DNA of 64,000 nt from Alentia gelatinosa (Eukaryota; Annelida; Polychaeta; Phyllodocida; Polynoidae): positions 4,416,544 through 4,480,543 of the forward strand of contig OX465592.1 in NCBI GenBank assembly GCA_950022655.1, in the 5' to 3' direction. The notes beneath the pieces were generated by a model. That model saw only the letters and a list, made by a program, of their open reading frames with translations, searched no databases and was not told the DNA's origin. Below are positions 53,801 through 64,000 of this stretch, in pieces. The position numbers were made by a program, and so were the translations under genes. How positions within the stretch are numbered: position 1 is the first letter of the stretch; the number at the start of each line of letters is the position of its first letter.

Positions 53801-54000
53801 NNNNNNNNNNNNNNNNNNNNNNNNNNNNNNNNNNNNNNNNNNNNNNNNNNNNNNNNNNNNNNNNNNNNNNNNNNNNNNNNNNNNNNNNNNNNNNNNNNNN
53901 NNNNNNNNNNNNNNNNNNNNNNNNNNNNNNNNNNNNNNNNNNNNNNNNNNNNNNNNNNNNNNNNNNNNNNNNNNNNNNNNNNNNNNNNNNNNNNNNNNNN
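53801..54000. other. Assembly gap (200 N)
   Basis: Exactly 200 unknown bases, a fixed-size scaffolding gap, so the true distance and even the adjacency are uncertain. It lies between two hairpin elements and just before the longest minisatellite. Confidence 0.99.
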
Positions 54001-54002
54001 AA

Positions 54003-54170
54003 TAGGTTTCTGAATTTATCTCACCCTTGCACACACTAAAAGAATGGACTACACACAATATACAGACCATGGAGAATGGGACTGCAATACTCGTAGCGGC
54101 ATAGAGAATGAGTTCCCAATGTCAAGCCTACTGGACAAAAAATACCAGGGGTGATATAAACAGTAATAAC
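54003..54170 (-). mobile_element. FB-2 module, copy h
   Basis: TTTATCTCACCCTTGCACAC to TACCAGGGGTGATATAAA. The hairpin, if present, would lie in the gap. Confidence 0.75.
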
Positions 54171-54470
54171 CGACATGTGGTAGTTATTGATGTTTTCCAC
54201 TGACCAGTCTCTACCCTCCACCCCCCCTCCTCCCTGTGCCCCCTCCACCCTGCCTTCGCCCCACCCCTGTCCGTCCAACCCCTCGGCACAATACACCAAA
54301 GGCCGAGGCGGTTCCTTTGTGAAATGCGGGAAACTATTGGCATGGTTACTGAGAGTGGAGAGTGCAGATGTGGGTAAATAGATGTGACCTTGCTGCATGC
54401 ATGCAGCATGGTGCAGAGAGCATCGCGTCTAGTGAGGAGCAGTACTCATCAAGGACCTGTCTGAAATGAC

Positions 54471-56575
54471 ATGGGTAGGAGCGGGCGGTATACGTAGGAC
54501 ATACGGCCACAGGTATATGATGATAAATATGACATGTGTAGGAGTGGGCGGTATACGTAGGACATACGGCCACAGGTATATGATGATAAATATGACATGG
54601 GTAGGAGCGGGCGGTATACGTAGGACATACGGCCACAGGTATATGATGATAAATATGACATGGGTAGGAGCGGGCAGTATACGTAGGAGATACGGGCACA
54701 GGTATATGATGATAAATATGACATGGGTAGGAGCGGGCAGTATACGTAGGAGATCCGGCCACAGGTATATGATGATAAATATGACATGGGTAGGAGCGGG
54801 CAGTATATGTTGGAGATACAGCCACAGGTATATGATGATAAATATGACATGGGTAGGAGCGGGCAGTATACGTAGGAGATACGGCCACAGGTATATGATG
54901 ATAAATATGACATGGGTAGGAGCGGGCAGTATATGTTGGAGATACAGCCACAGGTATATGATGATAAATATGACATGGGTAGGAGCGGGCAGTATACGTA
55001 GGAGATACGGCCACAGGTATATGATGATAAATATGACATGGGTAGGAGCGGGCAGTATACGTAGGAGATACGGCCACAGGTATATGATGATAAATATGAC
55101 ATGGGTAGGAGCGGGCAGTATACGTAGGAGATACGGCCACAGGTATATGATGATAAATATGACATGGGTAGGAGCAGGCAGTATACATAGGAGATACGGC
55201 ACAGGTATATGATGATAAATATGACATGAGTAGGAGAGGGCGGTATACGTAGGAGATACGGGCACAGGTATATAATGATAAATATGACATGGGTAGGAGC
55301 GGGCAGTATACGTAGGAGATACGGCCACAGGTATATAATGATAAATATGACATGGGTAGGAGCGGGCAGTATACGTAGGAGATACGGCCACAGGTATATG
55401 ATGATAATATGACATTGGTAGGAGAGGGCGGTATACGTAGGAGATACGGGCACAGGTATATAATGATAAATATGACATGGGTAGGAGCGGGCAGTATATG
55501 TTGGAGATACAGCCACGGTATATAATGATAAATATGACATGGGTAGGAGCGGGCAGTATACGTAGGAGATACGGCACAGGTATATAATGATAAATATGAC
55601 ATGGGTAGGAGCAGGCATTATGCGTAGGAGATACGGGCACAGGTATATAATGATAAATATGACATGGGTAGGAGCAGGCATTATGCGTAGGAGATACGGG
55701 CACAGGTATATAATGATAAATATGACATGGGTAGGAGCAGGCATTATACGTAGGAGATACGGGCACAGGTATATAATGATAAATATGACATGGGTAGGAG
55801 CAGGCATTATGCGTAGGAGATACGGGCACAGGTATATAATGATAAATATGACATGGTAGGAGCAGGCGGTATACGTAGGACATATGGCCACAGGTATATG
55901 ATGATAAATATGACATGAGTAGGAGAGGGCAGTATACGTAGGAGATACGGCACAGGTATATGATGATAAATATGACATGGGTAGGAGCAGGGCATTATGT
56001 GTAGGAGATACGGCCACAGGTATATGATGATAAATATGACATGGGTAGGAGAGGGCAGTATACGTAGGAGATACGACCACAGGTATATGATGATAAATAT
56101 GACATGGGTAGGAGCGGGGGTCTATGTAGGAGATACGACCACATGTATATAATGATAAATATGACATGGGTAGGAGCGGGGGTATATGTAGGACATACGG
56201 GCACAGGTATATAATGATAAATATGACATGGGTAGGAGCGGGGAGTATACGTAGGAGATACGGGCACAGGTATATAATGATAAATATGACATGGGTAGGA
56301 GCGGGGAGTATACGTAGGAGATACGGGCACAGGTATATAATGATAAATATGACATGGGTAGGAGCGGTCAGTATACGTAGGAGATAAATATGACATGGGT
56401 AGAAGCGGACAGTATATGTAGGAGATACGGCCACAGGTATATAATGATAAATATGACATGGGTAGGAGCGGTCAGTATACATAGGAGATACGGCCACAGG
56501 TATATAATGATGAATATGACATGGGTAGGAGCAAGCATTATGCGTAGGACATACCGCCACAGGTATATAATGATA
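54471..56575. repeat. 63-bp minisatellite, about 33 copies (longest array)
   Basis: The unit is ATGGGTAGGAGCGGGCAGTA, TACGTAGGAGATACGGCCAC and AGGTATATGATGATAAATATGAC. Sub-variants (TATGATGATAAA against TATAATGATAAA, GGCACAGG, GCATTATGCG) are grouped along the array, showing block duplications. As 63 is a multiple of three, frames of up to 758 codons appear; they are not genes. Single copies of the motif at 122-190 and 11470-11530 show its origin in a dispersed element. Confidence 0.95.
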
Positions 56576-56764
56576 CAAAAACAGTTGGGGACACTGACAG
56601 ACAATGATAGGTATAGATGGACATTGTCTGACATAAAAATGCACCAGACACTGACATGTGGTCATACACCACTCGACTCGAACATGACTGATTAAAAGGT
56701 CAACTAAAATGGAACTCGAAGGCAATGTCCTGTTATTCTGATATTGATTAATAGAAATTGATAA

Positions 56765-57190
56765 TATTGATTTCGTTTATTAGAGTGTGCTCGCACGCTC
56801 TATATACGTCACCAATAAAAGGTTAGAGTGGTCACATACACTTTCCGCCTGATGAGAAAAATCTATCCCTTCACTATCTGTGTGCTATTCGCTTTGCTAT
56901 TGGATAAGGAGCAGGGAGGCCAGTGTCTGAGGGTCTTAGAGGCATGCCCAGCAGACCATGACCAATCACTCATGACTGAAATACCTCATTGACCCCACTG
57001 TTGCTTAATATGTTTTGATCCTACACTCAGGCATTTGGAGAAATGGCAAGTTGACTGGGTGCAAGTGGGTTACAGAAAACCATCCATAGACTGAAAGTAA
57101 CCAAACGTTTTAGTTGTTATTCATTTAAAATTGCATGCTCATTCATCAATGATGAACATACAATATGCTCCTAGTTATCATTTATGAGGC
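56765..57190 (-). mobile_element. Family J element, copy 4
   Basis: TTTATTAGAGTGTGCTCGCA to TCATCAATGATGAACATACA, the opposite strand of 26545-26960. Confidence 0.8.
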
Positions 57191-57520
57191 CTGAATTGTT
57201 TGCATGCTTAAGACATGGAGTAATGGAAAACTATGTAGACTGTGTAACTCGACACCAAATTACTGCCATGCTTGACATTGACAGTGCTGTGGTTTTATCG
57301 AATATGTAGTCATCCTATATGTCTGTTAGGGCGGTTTTAACCCAAGAAATTCAGGTCAACCATAGACTGTAGAACTGTCCCAAGGCGCTATTAACACTAT
57401 GTAAGGAGGTCAGGGTGAAGGTCGTGGTTTGCTCTGAATGCAGTCATTGGCTGCTGGGTCAATCCATGCCTTCTATATTCCTTATATGGTAGTGAAGGCA
57501 TAGGGACGACTCCATTCATA
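57191..57520. other. FB-4 fragment and unrecognised sequence
   Basis: AAATTACTGCCATGCTTGAC and CAGTGCTGTGGT at 57255-57300 match the FB-4 module interior. The rest is unassigned. Confidence 0.45.
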
Positions 57521-57850
57521 TAGACCCTCCAGACATTACTAAACTCCCTAATATCGCCCCGGGCACGTAATGGATGCGCTCAAACTGGCTGGCCGCACTA
57601 CGGCTGCCTTTCCCCCCAATGAACAACCATTTTCTTATTTCTAACTGGAGAAACCGAATATAATTTGAAATGTATATGTAGAAATGACTGAAATTTCCAT
57701 TTCTTTCATCGGATTTGCAATTTGAAGATTTATAAAAACCGTTAAACTGCAAAAACAGTGGGAAATATGTCAAGGTATATCACCATGCAACGACAAAAAC
57801 AAGCTAACACCAGATTCTGTAAATAGAAAATTATAATATGGAAAACGGGC
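57521..57850 (+). mobile_element. Family L element, copy 2
   Basis: TATAGACCCTCCAGACATTA through TATCGCCCCGGG, TGAAATTTCCATTTCTTTC and TTTATAAAAACCGTTAAAC. The right end is uncertain. Confidence 0.75.
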
Positions 57851-57869
57851 TTCGAGAGAACTACAATCT

Positions 57870-58066
57870 CCGACCACGACAGCCTATTGTGACAGAGACT
57901 ATCAAGACAAAAGATCTGCTGAAAGAGTGATTCACTCTTCCAGCAGAGATTCTTATTCTGGCAGTATTTAAAGAAGATCAGCTAGGAGAACGCAAATCAA
58001 GGTTGATTAGTTTAGATTCCACCAGAGCTGACGTCAGTGTGCTCTGGTGGCCAGTGTAGTTCGACT
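57870..58066 (-). mobile_element. Family M element, copy 2
   Basis: The opposite strand of 27050-27265, with the same inner palindrome (TCTGCTGAAAGAGTG / CACTCTTCCAGCAGA) and GAGCTGACGTCAGTGTGCTC at the end. Confidence 0.75.
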
Positions 58067-58089
58067 GTGCCTGCCTGTAGAGTTTCCTT

Positions 58090-58405
58090 CACACCCCATG
58101 CCGTCACTCACCCCCCCCCCCCCTCCTCCTCCCCTGTAACCCAGCACGCGCTCGCACCCCCCCCCCCCCTCCCCCACCCCGCGTCAGTGTCGTGATACCC
58201 CCCCCCCCCTCGTCACCCCATTCTGCCCCACCTGACTGTATTTACCTGTACATATTGGGGGTCGTGTCTCCCCTCCTCCTCACCCCTCTCTGCCCCACCT
58301 GACTTTATTTACCTGTACAGATTGGGGGTCGTGATCTCACCCCTCCCCCCCCCCCTCCTCCTCACCCCACTCAGCCCCACCTGACTTTATTTCCCTGTAC
58401 AGATT
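58090..58405. repeat. ~70-bp C-rich tandem repeat, about three copies
   Basis: CTGCCCCACCTGACTTTATT then TACCTGTACAGATTGGGGGTCGTG, separated by C-runs of 9-12 bases. The C-runs are likely error-prone in sequencing. Confidence 0.8.
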
Positions 58406-58499
58406 AGAGGTCGTGAGAACGCGGCTACCCCCCAGGAAGCTACCGAACAAAGAGGCTGACAAAAGGAGGGGAGATTCGGGGAACTGGTCGCATGGCTCG

Positions 58500-58870
58500 T
58501 GCTGTGGTGGCAGGGGGTGATAGGAAGGTGGGAGAGGGTGTGAGGGTTGGGAGCGGGTAGCAGGGGAGTGGCAGGGGGTGATAGGGAGATGGCAGGGGGT
58601 GGGAGCGGGTGGGAGCGGGTGTGAGCGGGTATGAGGGGTGGGAGCGGTTGGGGGGGGGGGGCTGGGAAGTGGTTGAAGGGAATGGGAGAGGGTTGGAAGG
58701 GGTGGGAGGGGTGGGAGTGGGTTGGATGGGGTGGGATAGGGTGGCAGGGAGGGAGGTGGCAGGGGGTGAGAGGGGCTGGCAGGGGGTGATAGGGAGGTGG
58801 GAGGGGGGTGATAGGGAGGTGGGAGGGGATGACAGGGGGTGGCAGGGGAGGGTGTGTGCAGGTGGGAGGA
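58500..58870. repeat. G-rich low-complexity repeat (GGTGATAGGGAGGTGGGAGG)
   Basis: About 370 bp of degenerate 10-20-bp units with closely spaced G-runs on plus. The 111-237-codon frames crossing it are compositional. Confidence 0.85.
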
Positions 58871-58984
58871 ATAGACACTGGAGGAACTCTGGGAGTGTCC
58901 GTGCATGCTGGTACCACGCGAAGAATCGTGCACGAGGGGAATGAAAGAGACCTCCCGGAACAACGTCCATAGAGCACCGCTACC

Positions 58985-59095
58985 ACAGAACCACCGCCAC
59001 CCCTACCGCCCCACCCCACCCCACCCCACCCCCACCTCCACCCCCCACCTCCACCCCCCACCCCTACCACCCCACCCCCACCTCCACCACCTCTG
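58985..59095. repeat. CCACCCC low-complexity repeat
   Basis: CCACCCCACCCCACCCCACC-type sequence, C-rich on plus, in the opposite sense to the preceding G-rich tract. Confidence 0.85.
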
Positions 59096-59397
59096 TGCAT
59101 GTCGTGGGGTCCGGAGAGGAGCGGACACGGCCGTGGAGGTAGCCTCAGACACTACCTGTCTGTATCACGGCCTGCATGTTGTTCTCCGTCTACACCGCCG
59201 CCACTGACAGTCACCAGCCTGTAGAGTCAGCCCTGCTCGGTAATGTTTACTGTTATTCTGTTTTTGTTGTTAACGTGTTGAGGAGAGTTTGGTCGTACAG
59301 TCAGAGCACGGTAGTGTGCGGGACCCGGCGCCGACAACAAGTGGCCATTCTCCGCGGGGTGTGTGTGAGGGACCCGTGCACCGGCTCGTAGCACAGC

Positions 59398-60455
59398 GCG
59401 TACCACACCAGGGTGACGTACGGTGTGTCGTTCCATTACACTGTGCCGTACGAAGTCTCGTACCACTACACTGTGCCGTATGGTATCTCATACCACCCCG
59501 CAGTGCCGTACGGAGTCTCTTACCACACCAGGGTGACGCACAGAGTCTCGTACCACACCAGGGTGACGTACAGTGTCTCGTACCACACCAGGGTGACGTA
59601 CGGTGTCTCGTACCACACCAGGGTGACGTACGGTGTCTCGTTCCACACCAGGGTGCCGTACGGAGTCTCGTACCACACCAGGGTGACGTACGGTGTCTCG
59701 TACCACACCAGGGTGACGTATGGTGTCTCGTACCACACCAGGGTGACGTACGGTGTCTCGTACCACACCAGGGTGACGTACGGTGTCTCGTATCACACCA
59801 GGGTGACGTACGGTGTCTTGTACCACACCAGGGTGACGTACGGTGTCTCATACTACACCAGAGTGCAGTACAGAGTCTCTTACCACATCAGGGTGACATA
59901 CGGTGTCTCGTATCACACCAGCATGCCGTATGGAGTCTCATACCACACTGCAGTGCCATACAGAGCCCTTTACCACCCTGCAGTGCCGTCCGCTATCTCA
60001 TACACCACACTGTGCCGTACAGGGTCTCGTACCACCACACAGTGCATTACGGTATCTCATACACCACACTGTGCAGTACGGTATCTCATACCACCACACT
60101 GTGCCGTACGGTATCTCATACCACCACACTGTGCCGTACAGAGTCTCATACCACCACACAGTGCAGTACGGTATCTCATACCACCACACTGTGCCGTCCG
60201 GTATCTCATACACCACACTGTGCCGTACAGGGTCTCGTACCACCACACAGTGCAGTACGGTATCTCATACACCACACTGTGCAGTACGGTATCTCATACC
60301 ACCACACTGTGCCGTACGGTATCTCATACACCACACTGTGCCGTACAGAGTCTCATACCACCCTGCAGTGCCGTATGGTATCTCATACACCACACTGTGC
60401 ACTACGGTATCTCATACCACCACACTGTGCAGTACGGTATCTCATACACCAGGCG
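59398..60455. repeat. 30-bp minisatellite, about 35 copies in two blocks
   Basis: Block 1 (to about 59990) has the unit CGTACCACACCAGGGTGACG then TACGGTGTCT. Block 2 has CATACCACCACACTGTGCCG then TACGGTATCT with 27-bp variants. The two blocks share a common ancestor unit. Frames of 300-390 codons are artefacts of the 30-bp period. Confidence 0.95.
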
Positions 60456-60644
60456 CAGTGATCAGACACTCTGCCACCTGACAGGTGCACGGCGCCCTGG
60501 AGGAGCCTCCTACAGGTGAGGAACACGCACAGGAGGAGGACTCAGGTGAGCGAGGCGGGGCTGCTGCCTACCTGTGTTTGTTTACAGGTGTAGGAGGGCA
60601 TGACGGGGTGGTCGCCAGGTCCGCATTGGTCCCGTATTACACAC

Positions 60645-60840
60645 CCATGACGTATAGACCGTAAATACGCACTGCTTCACGATATAACGTAAATATAGCG
60701 TAAGGAACAGGGTTCCGTACGGCAAAATACAGAATTACATACCCATGACGTATAGACCGTAAATACGCACTGCTTCACTATATAACGTAAATATAGCGTA
60801 AGGAACAGGGTTCCGTACGGCAAAATACGGAACCCTGTTC
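60645..60840. repeat. 97-bp tandem duplication
   Basis: CCATGACGTATAGACCGTAA then ATACGCACTGCTTCAC...ACAGGGTTCCGTACGGC is present twice with two differences. Part of it (TGTAAATACGCACTG) also occurs in the FB-7 module at about 39848. Confidence 0.9.
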
Positions 60841-61039
60841 CGTACAGGTAAACTAGAACATGGTAAAATTATATTAGTTTTATAAATTTCCAGTATATGT
60901 TAATTAGTAAATATAGGAATACCTACCAAGCCACAGAACTCAATGGCAATTCATGGTTTGCCTCTTGACATACACCTGTATCTATGTTCTTCCCGTATAA
61001 GGCTAGTCTTTGTATGGTTGTGTTGAGAAAACGCCATTT

Positions 61040-61990
61040 TATGTATGGCAGTCTATGTATGGTGTTGTTTTTCATAGTACTGGCAGTCTATTCCTGGTGT
61101 TGTTTTTCGTTGTACCGGGACACTATGTGTGGTGGTATTTTTCGTAGTACCGGCAGCCTATGCCTGGTGTTGTTTTTCGTAGTACCGGCAGTCTACGCCT
61201 GGTGTTATTTTACATAGTACCGGCAGTCTATGCCTGGTGGTGTTTTACATAGTACCTGCAGTCTATGCCTGGTGTTGTTTTACATAGTACCTGCAGTCTA
61301 TGCCTGGTGTTGTTTTTCGTTGTACCGGCAGTCTATGCCTGGTGTTGTTTTTCGTTGTACCGCCGGTCTATGCCTGGTGTTGTTTTACGTAGTACGACAG
61401 TCTATGCCTGGTGTTATTTTACATTGTACCGGCAGTCTATGCCTGGTGTTGTTTTACATAGTACGACAGTCTATGCCTGGTGGTGTTTTTCATAATATCT
61501 GCAGTCTATGCCTGGTGGTGTTTTTCGTTGTACCGGCAGTCTATGCCTGTTGGTGTTTTTCATAATATCTGCAGTCTATGCCTGGTGGTGTTTTTCGTTG
61601 TACCGGTAGTCTATGCCTGGTGGTGTTTTTCGTTGTACCGGCAGTCTATGCCTGGTGGTGTTTTTCGTTGTAACGGCAGTCTATGCCTGGTGGTGTTTTT
61701 CGTTGTACCGGCAGTCTATGCCTGGTGTTGTTTTTCGTTGTACCGGCAGTCTATGCCTGGTGGTGTTTTACGTAGTACGGCAGTCTATGCCTGGTGTTGT
61801 TTTACGTTGTACGACAGTCTATGCCTGGTGGTGTTTTACGTAGTACGGCAGTCTATGCCTGGTGTTGTTTTTCGTTGTACCGACAGTCTATGCCTGGTGG
61901 TGTTGTTTTACGTAGTACGACAGTCTATGCCTGGTGTTGTTTTACGTTGTACGACAGTCTATGCCTGGTGGTGTTGTTTTACGTGTGTCT
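61040..61990. repeat. 35-bp minisatellite, about 27 copies
   Basis: The unit is GCAGTCTATGCCTGGTGGTG then TTTTTCGTTGTACCG. Variants with TTTTACGTAGTACG alternate toward the right end. Confidence 0.95.
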
Positions 61991-62039
61991 CGTTGCGTGT
62001 GTTTTGAGGCGGGCACAGCTGTCCACGTCTCACTGATCA

Positions 62040-62480
62040 CATGGCCCTCTCTCCCCTCTCATGTCCGGACGGGTCTTTATTCTCCACCCACACACTTCCA
62101 TGTCTATCTCCATGTCCTCTGTCGTCTAATCCTCTGTCCTCACAACCTCTGAGGCCCCGTTGCACAATAACTTACACTCATTTGAACCACAAACATGCAA
62201 TTATACTCATGTTACAGGCATTTTGTGAATTGTCACGTGATGGTTTTTATATTCATGGATATTCTAAAATAAATTCGGTGTGCAAGTAAATTATTTCTTA
62301 CTGTTTACGGTACAATTCTCAAACACGACTGGTTTTTGAAAGTATCTTTTCACATAGATTTCAAACAGAGACTATGCAGTGACTGAATTTCTCCCTTTGT
62401 GTGTGAAACTGAAGTCTGATATAATGTGGTGCGCAATGTGTTTCACAATTTCTAGAGATTAAAAGGCAGTGAATATTATA
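62040..62480. other. No recognised feature
   Basis: The C-rich part to 62150 is followed by AT-rich sequence. No supported gene or repeat. Confidence 0.4.
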
Positions 62481-62484
62481 TACC

Positions 62485-62800
62485 TAGACAATAAACGATG
62501 GTCTCGTGGACAGGCGGCAGTAAAACATGAAGGTAGACGCGTAGTAATACGCGATCGCTTGCAAGTCTATTACCACACGTCTACCTCTCTTGGTTTACAG
62601 AGCTGCCTGTCCACAAAACTATCTTTTGTTGCATTTATCATCTATCTTCTTGGATGAATCAGTAGTTGCCATATTAAAGGGCCTAAAGATAGGGACTGCT
62701 CTTTCTTTGCTCTATAGCGCAAAGGGACTAGAACACCATGGCTTTGAGGCTGTATACCACAGATTTGAATCCGTACACCACATACATAGAGTCAGTGCCA
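62485..62800 (-). mobile_element. Fold-back element FB-1, copy c
   Basis: The hairpin (62485-62632) has CGATGGTCTCGTGGACAGGC arms and a nearly intact shared tip (TAGACGCGTAGTAATACGCG, GATCGCTTGCAAG). The module follows, with GGCAGGGACTGC-like text and ATGGCTTTGAGGCTGTATAC. Confidence 0.85.
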
Positions 62801-62824
62801 GTGGTCGCTCTAGAGAAGCTTAAT

Positions 62825-63040
62825 TTTAATTCTTTCCTCGATAGATATCGTGTAGATAACTACAGATAACCACTCCATGTTCATCTGAGGGGGTCGCTGA
62901 TAGCCCTGCTATCGTTGTTTGACTTGGATCTGGGCTGAGTTTTCTATCTGGTGTTTAATCTGACGACACATTAACCTGCTCACTGCCCAGAGTCACAGAG
63001 ATTAGTGAACTACAGAGTCTGAACCTGAAGAACTTTTCAC
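62825..63040. other. No recognised feature
   Basis: Unique-looking sequence between FB-1 and family G. Confidence 0.4.
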
Positions 63041-63535
63041 TTTTTTTATAAAGGCCAGTTCCCATTGGCCGACGAAAGCAGCGGAGATTTCTTGAGTTCC
63101 CCTAAAAGCTTGGTACCATTGACCGATGAAAACGGCAGGGATTTTTTTAATTCCCCCAAAAGCTCAGTTCCATTGGCCGACGAAAGCGGGGATTTTTTAG
63201 TTCCCCTAAAATCCCCGTTCTATTGACCGACGTAAGTGTTGGAGAAATGTTTTTAGTTCCATAAAAGCCTGGTTCCATCAGCCGGCAAAAACAGCCCAGA
63301 TTTCTTGAGTATCCATAAAAGCCTGGTTCCATTGGCCGACGAAAACAGTAGAGATTTTTTTAGCTCCCCTAAAAGCCTGTTTCCATTGGCCAATTTCACA
63401 TCACCGATCTACAGTCACCGACACACCTTCATCACTGCTGACGCAAAATCATTCAATGAAAACAGACTTTAAGGGGAACTCAAAAAATCTCTGCCGTTAT
63501 CGTAGGCCAGCCAATGGAAGCAAGCTTTAAAGTGC
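63040..63535. repeat. Family G region: tandem ~60-bp units with CCATTGGCCGACGAAA
   Basis: Six units of TTCCATTGGCCGACGAAAAC...AGAGATTTTTTTAGTTCCCC then TAAAAGCCT, ending in an inverted piece (GGGGAACTCAAAAAATCTCT...GGCCAGCCAATGGAAGC). It is another expansion of the family G end, with a longer unit than at 18.85 kb. Confidence 0.75.
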
Positions 63536-63734
63536 TGATTCCACCAACACTCAAGATATAGAGAGATTAGCCACAATTTGGTTGTCTTGCTAAATCTTGC
63601 TATAGGTTTTGAATAATCGTTTGTATATTTGCCGTGTCTTGAAGTGTCCCAGTGGTGGAGCACCAAAATATACACACGAAAAGGTACACACATCCTCATG
63701 CGCTACATATTACGACAAAGGATTAAGACATAGA

Positions 63735-64000
63735 CAATAATCGATGGTTTTGTGGACAGGCGGCCGGAAACCACGAGAGGTTGACGCGTGGTAATACACG
63801 AGCGCTAGCGAGTGTATTACGATGTCAACCTCGAGTGGTTTACAGAGCCGCCTATCCACAAAATCATTGTTTGTTGCATTTATTATCCATCTTTTCGGAT
63901 AAATTATACCCAGTAATTGCCATATCACATGGTATAACAATTGGGACTCTTTCTTTGCTCTATATAGCAAAAGGGACTATTTTTCCCGTATACCATGGTT
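63735..64000 (-). mobile_element. Fold-back element FB-1, copy d, cut by the window end
   Basis: Hairpin 63735-63872 with the best tip in the window: GGTTGACGCGTGGTAATACA then CGAGCGCTAGCGAG and TGTATTACGATGTCAACC. The module continues past 64000 (GACTATTTTTCCCGTATACC). Confidence 0.9.

Noticed and set aside
54429..56725. Open frames of 248-758 codons on both strands
   Set aside because: They follow the 63-bp tandem period, which keeps any stop-free frame open, and they exist in several frames at once. No codon bias or domain is visible.
58337..59100. Pro/His/Ser-rich frames of 176-237 codons on the minus strand
   Set aside because: Low-complexity G-rich DNA read on the other strand; several frames are open together.
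59270..60519. Frames of 192-390 codons on both strands
   Set aside because: 30-bp array artefact.

Overview
This is a gene-poor, repeat-dense stretch of eukaryotic nuclear DNA. A clean tRNA-Cys gene, polymerase III signals, GT-AG splice-like signals, interspersed short palindromic elements and many minisatellites all point to an animal, most likely an invertebrate. I cannot name the species; a lophotrochozoan or a cephalochordate would both fit. A run of exactly 200 Ns (53801-54000) marks a scaffold join. Repeat boundaries were read by eye, so allow about 10-20 bases either way.

Genes are few. The firm ones are tRNA-Cys (4970-5041) and an intronless 197-codon ORF (7381-7974). That ORF looks like an SGNH/GDSL-hydrolase-type domain whose catalytic Ser and His positions are replaced, and its 3' end has been re-copied three times downstream. 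Four weaker protein-coding pieces were found by reading splice signals: a minus-strand internal exon (30275-30598), a minus-strand start exon with an optimal Kozak context but broken reading frames (43378-43706), a plus-strand terminal exon with a polyadenylation signal (37952-38131), and a minus-strand terminal exon (29346-29484). A GC-rich, CpG-rich block ending in a splice donor (27690-28125) could be a promoter and first exon.

Most of the window consists of short non-autonomous mobile elements. The dominant type, called FB-1 to FB-8 here, has a long inverted-repeat hairpin next to a 100-400 bp module whose ends resemble TTATTAYCCACCT or TTTATCYYACCCC. In at least four families with unrelated hairpin arms the hairpin tip is nearly the same palindrome (GTTGACGCGTAGTAAT and its complement). 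Other families are F (217 bp, TIR CAGGGGCCCGTTTAATAAT), H (TIR GGCGTCCACCWACYACGA), J, L, M, G, I and K. Family K has TAGACT termini, internal 46-bp minisatellite units and perfect 9-bp target duplications in two copies, as in the Foldback/Rehavkus (MuDR-like) group.

About a quarter of the window is tandem repeats, with more than 25 arrays and units of 11-95 bp. Several arrays (18.85-19.52, 21.61-21.84, 48.55-49.08 and 54.47-56.58 kb) are built from end segments of mobile elements that also occur singly elsewhere in the window, so element ends seem to be seeding new satellites. Nearly all long open frames in the window lie in such arrays and are not genes.
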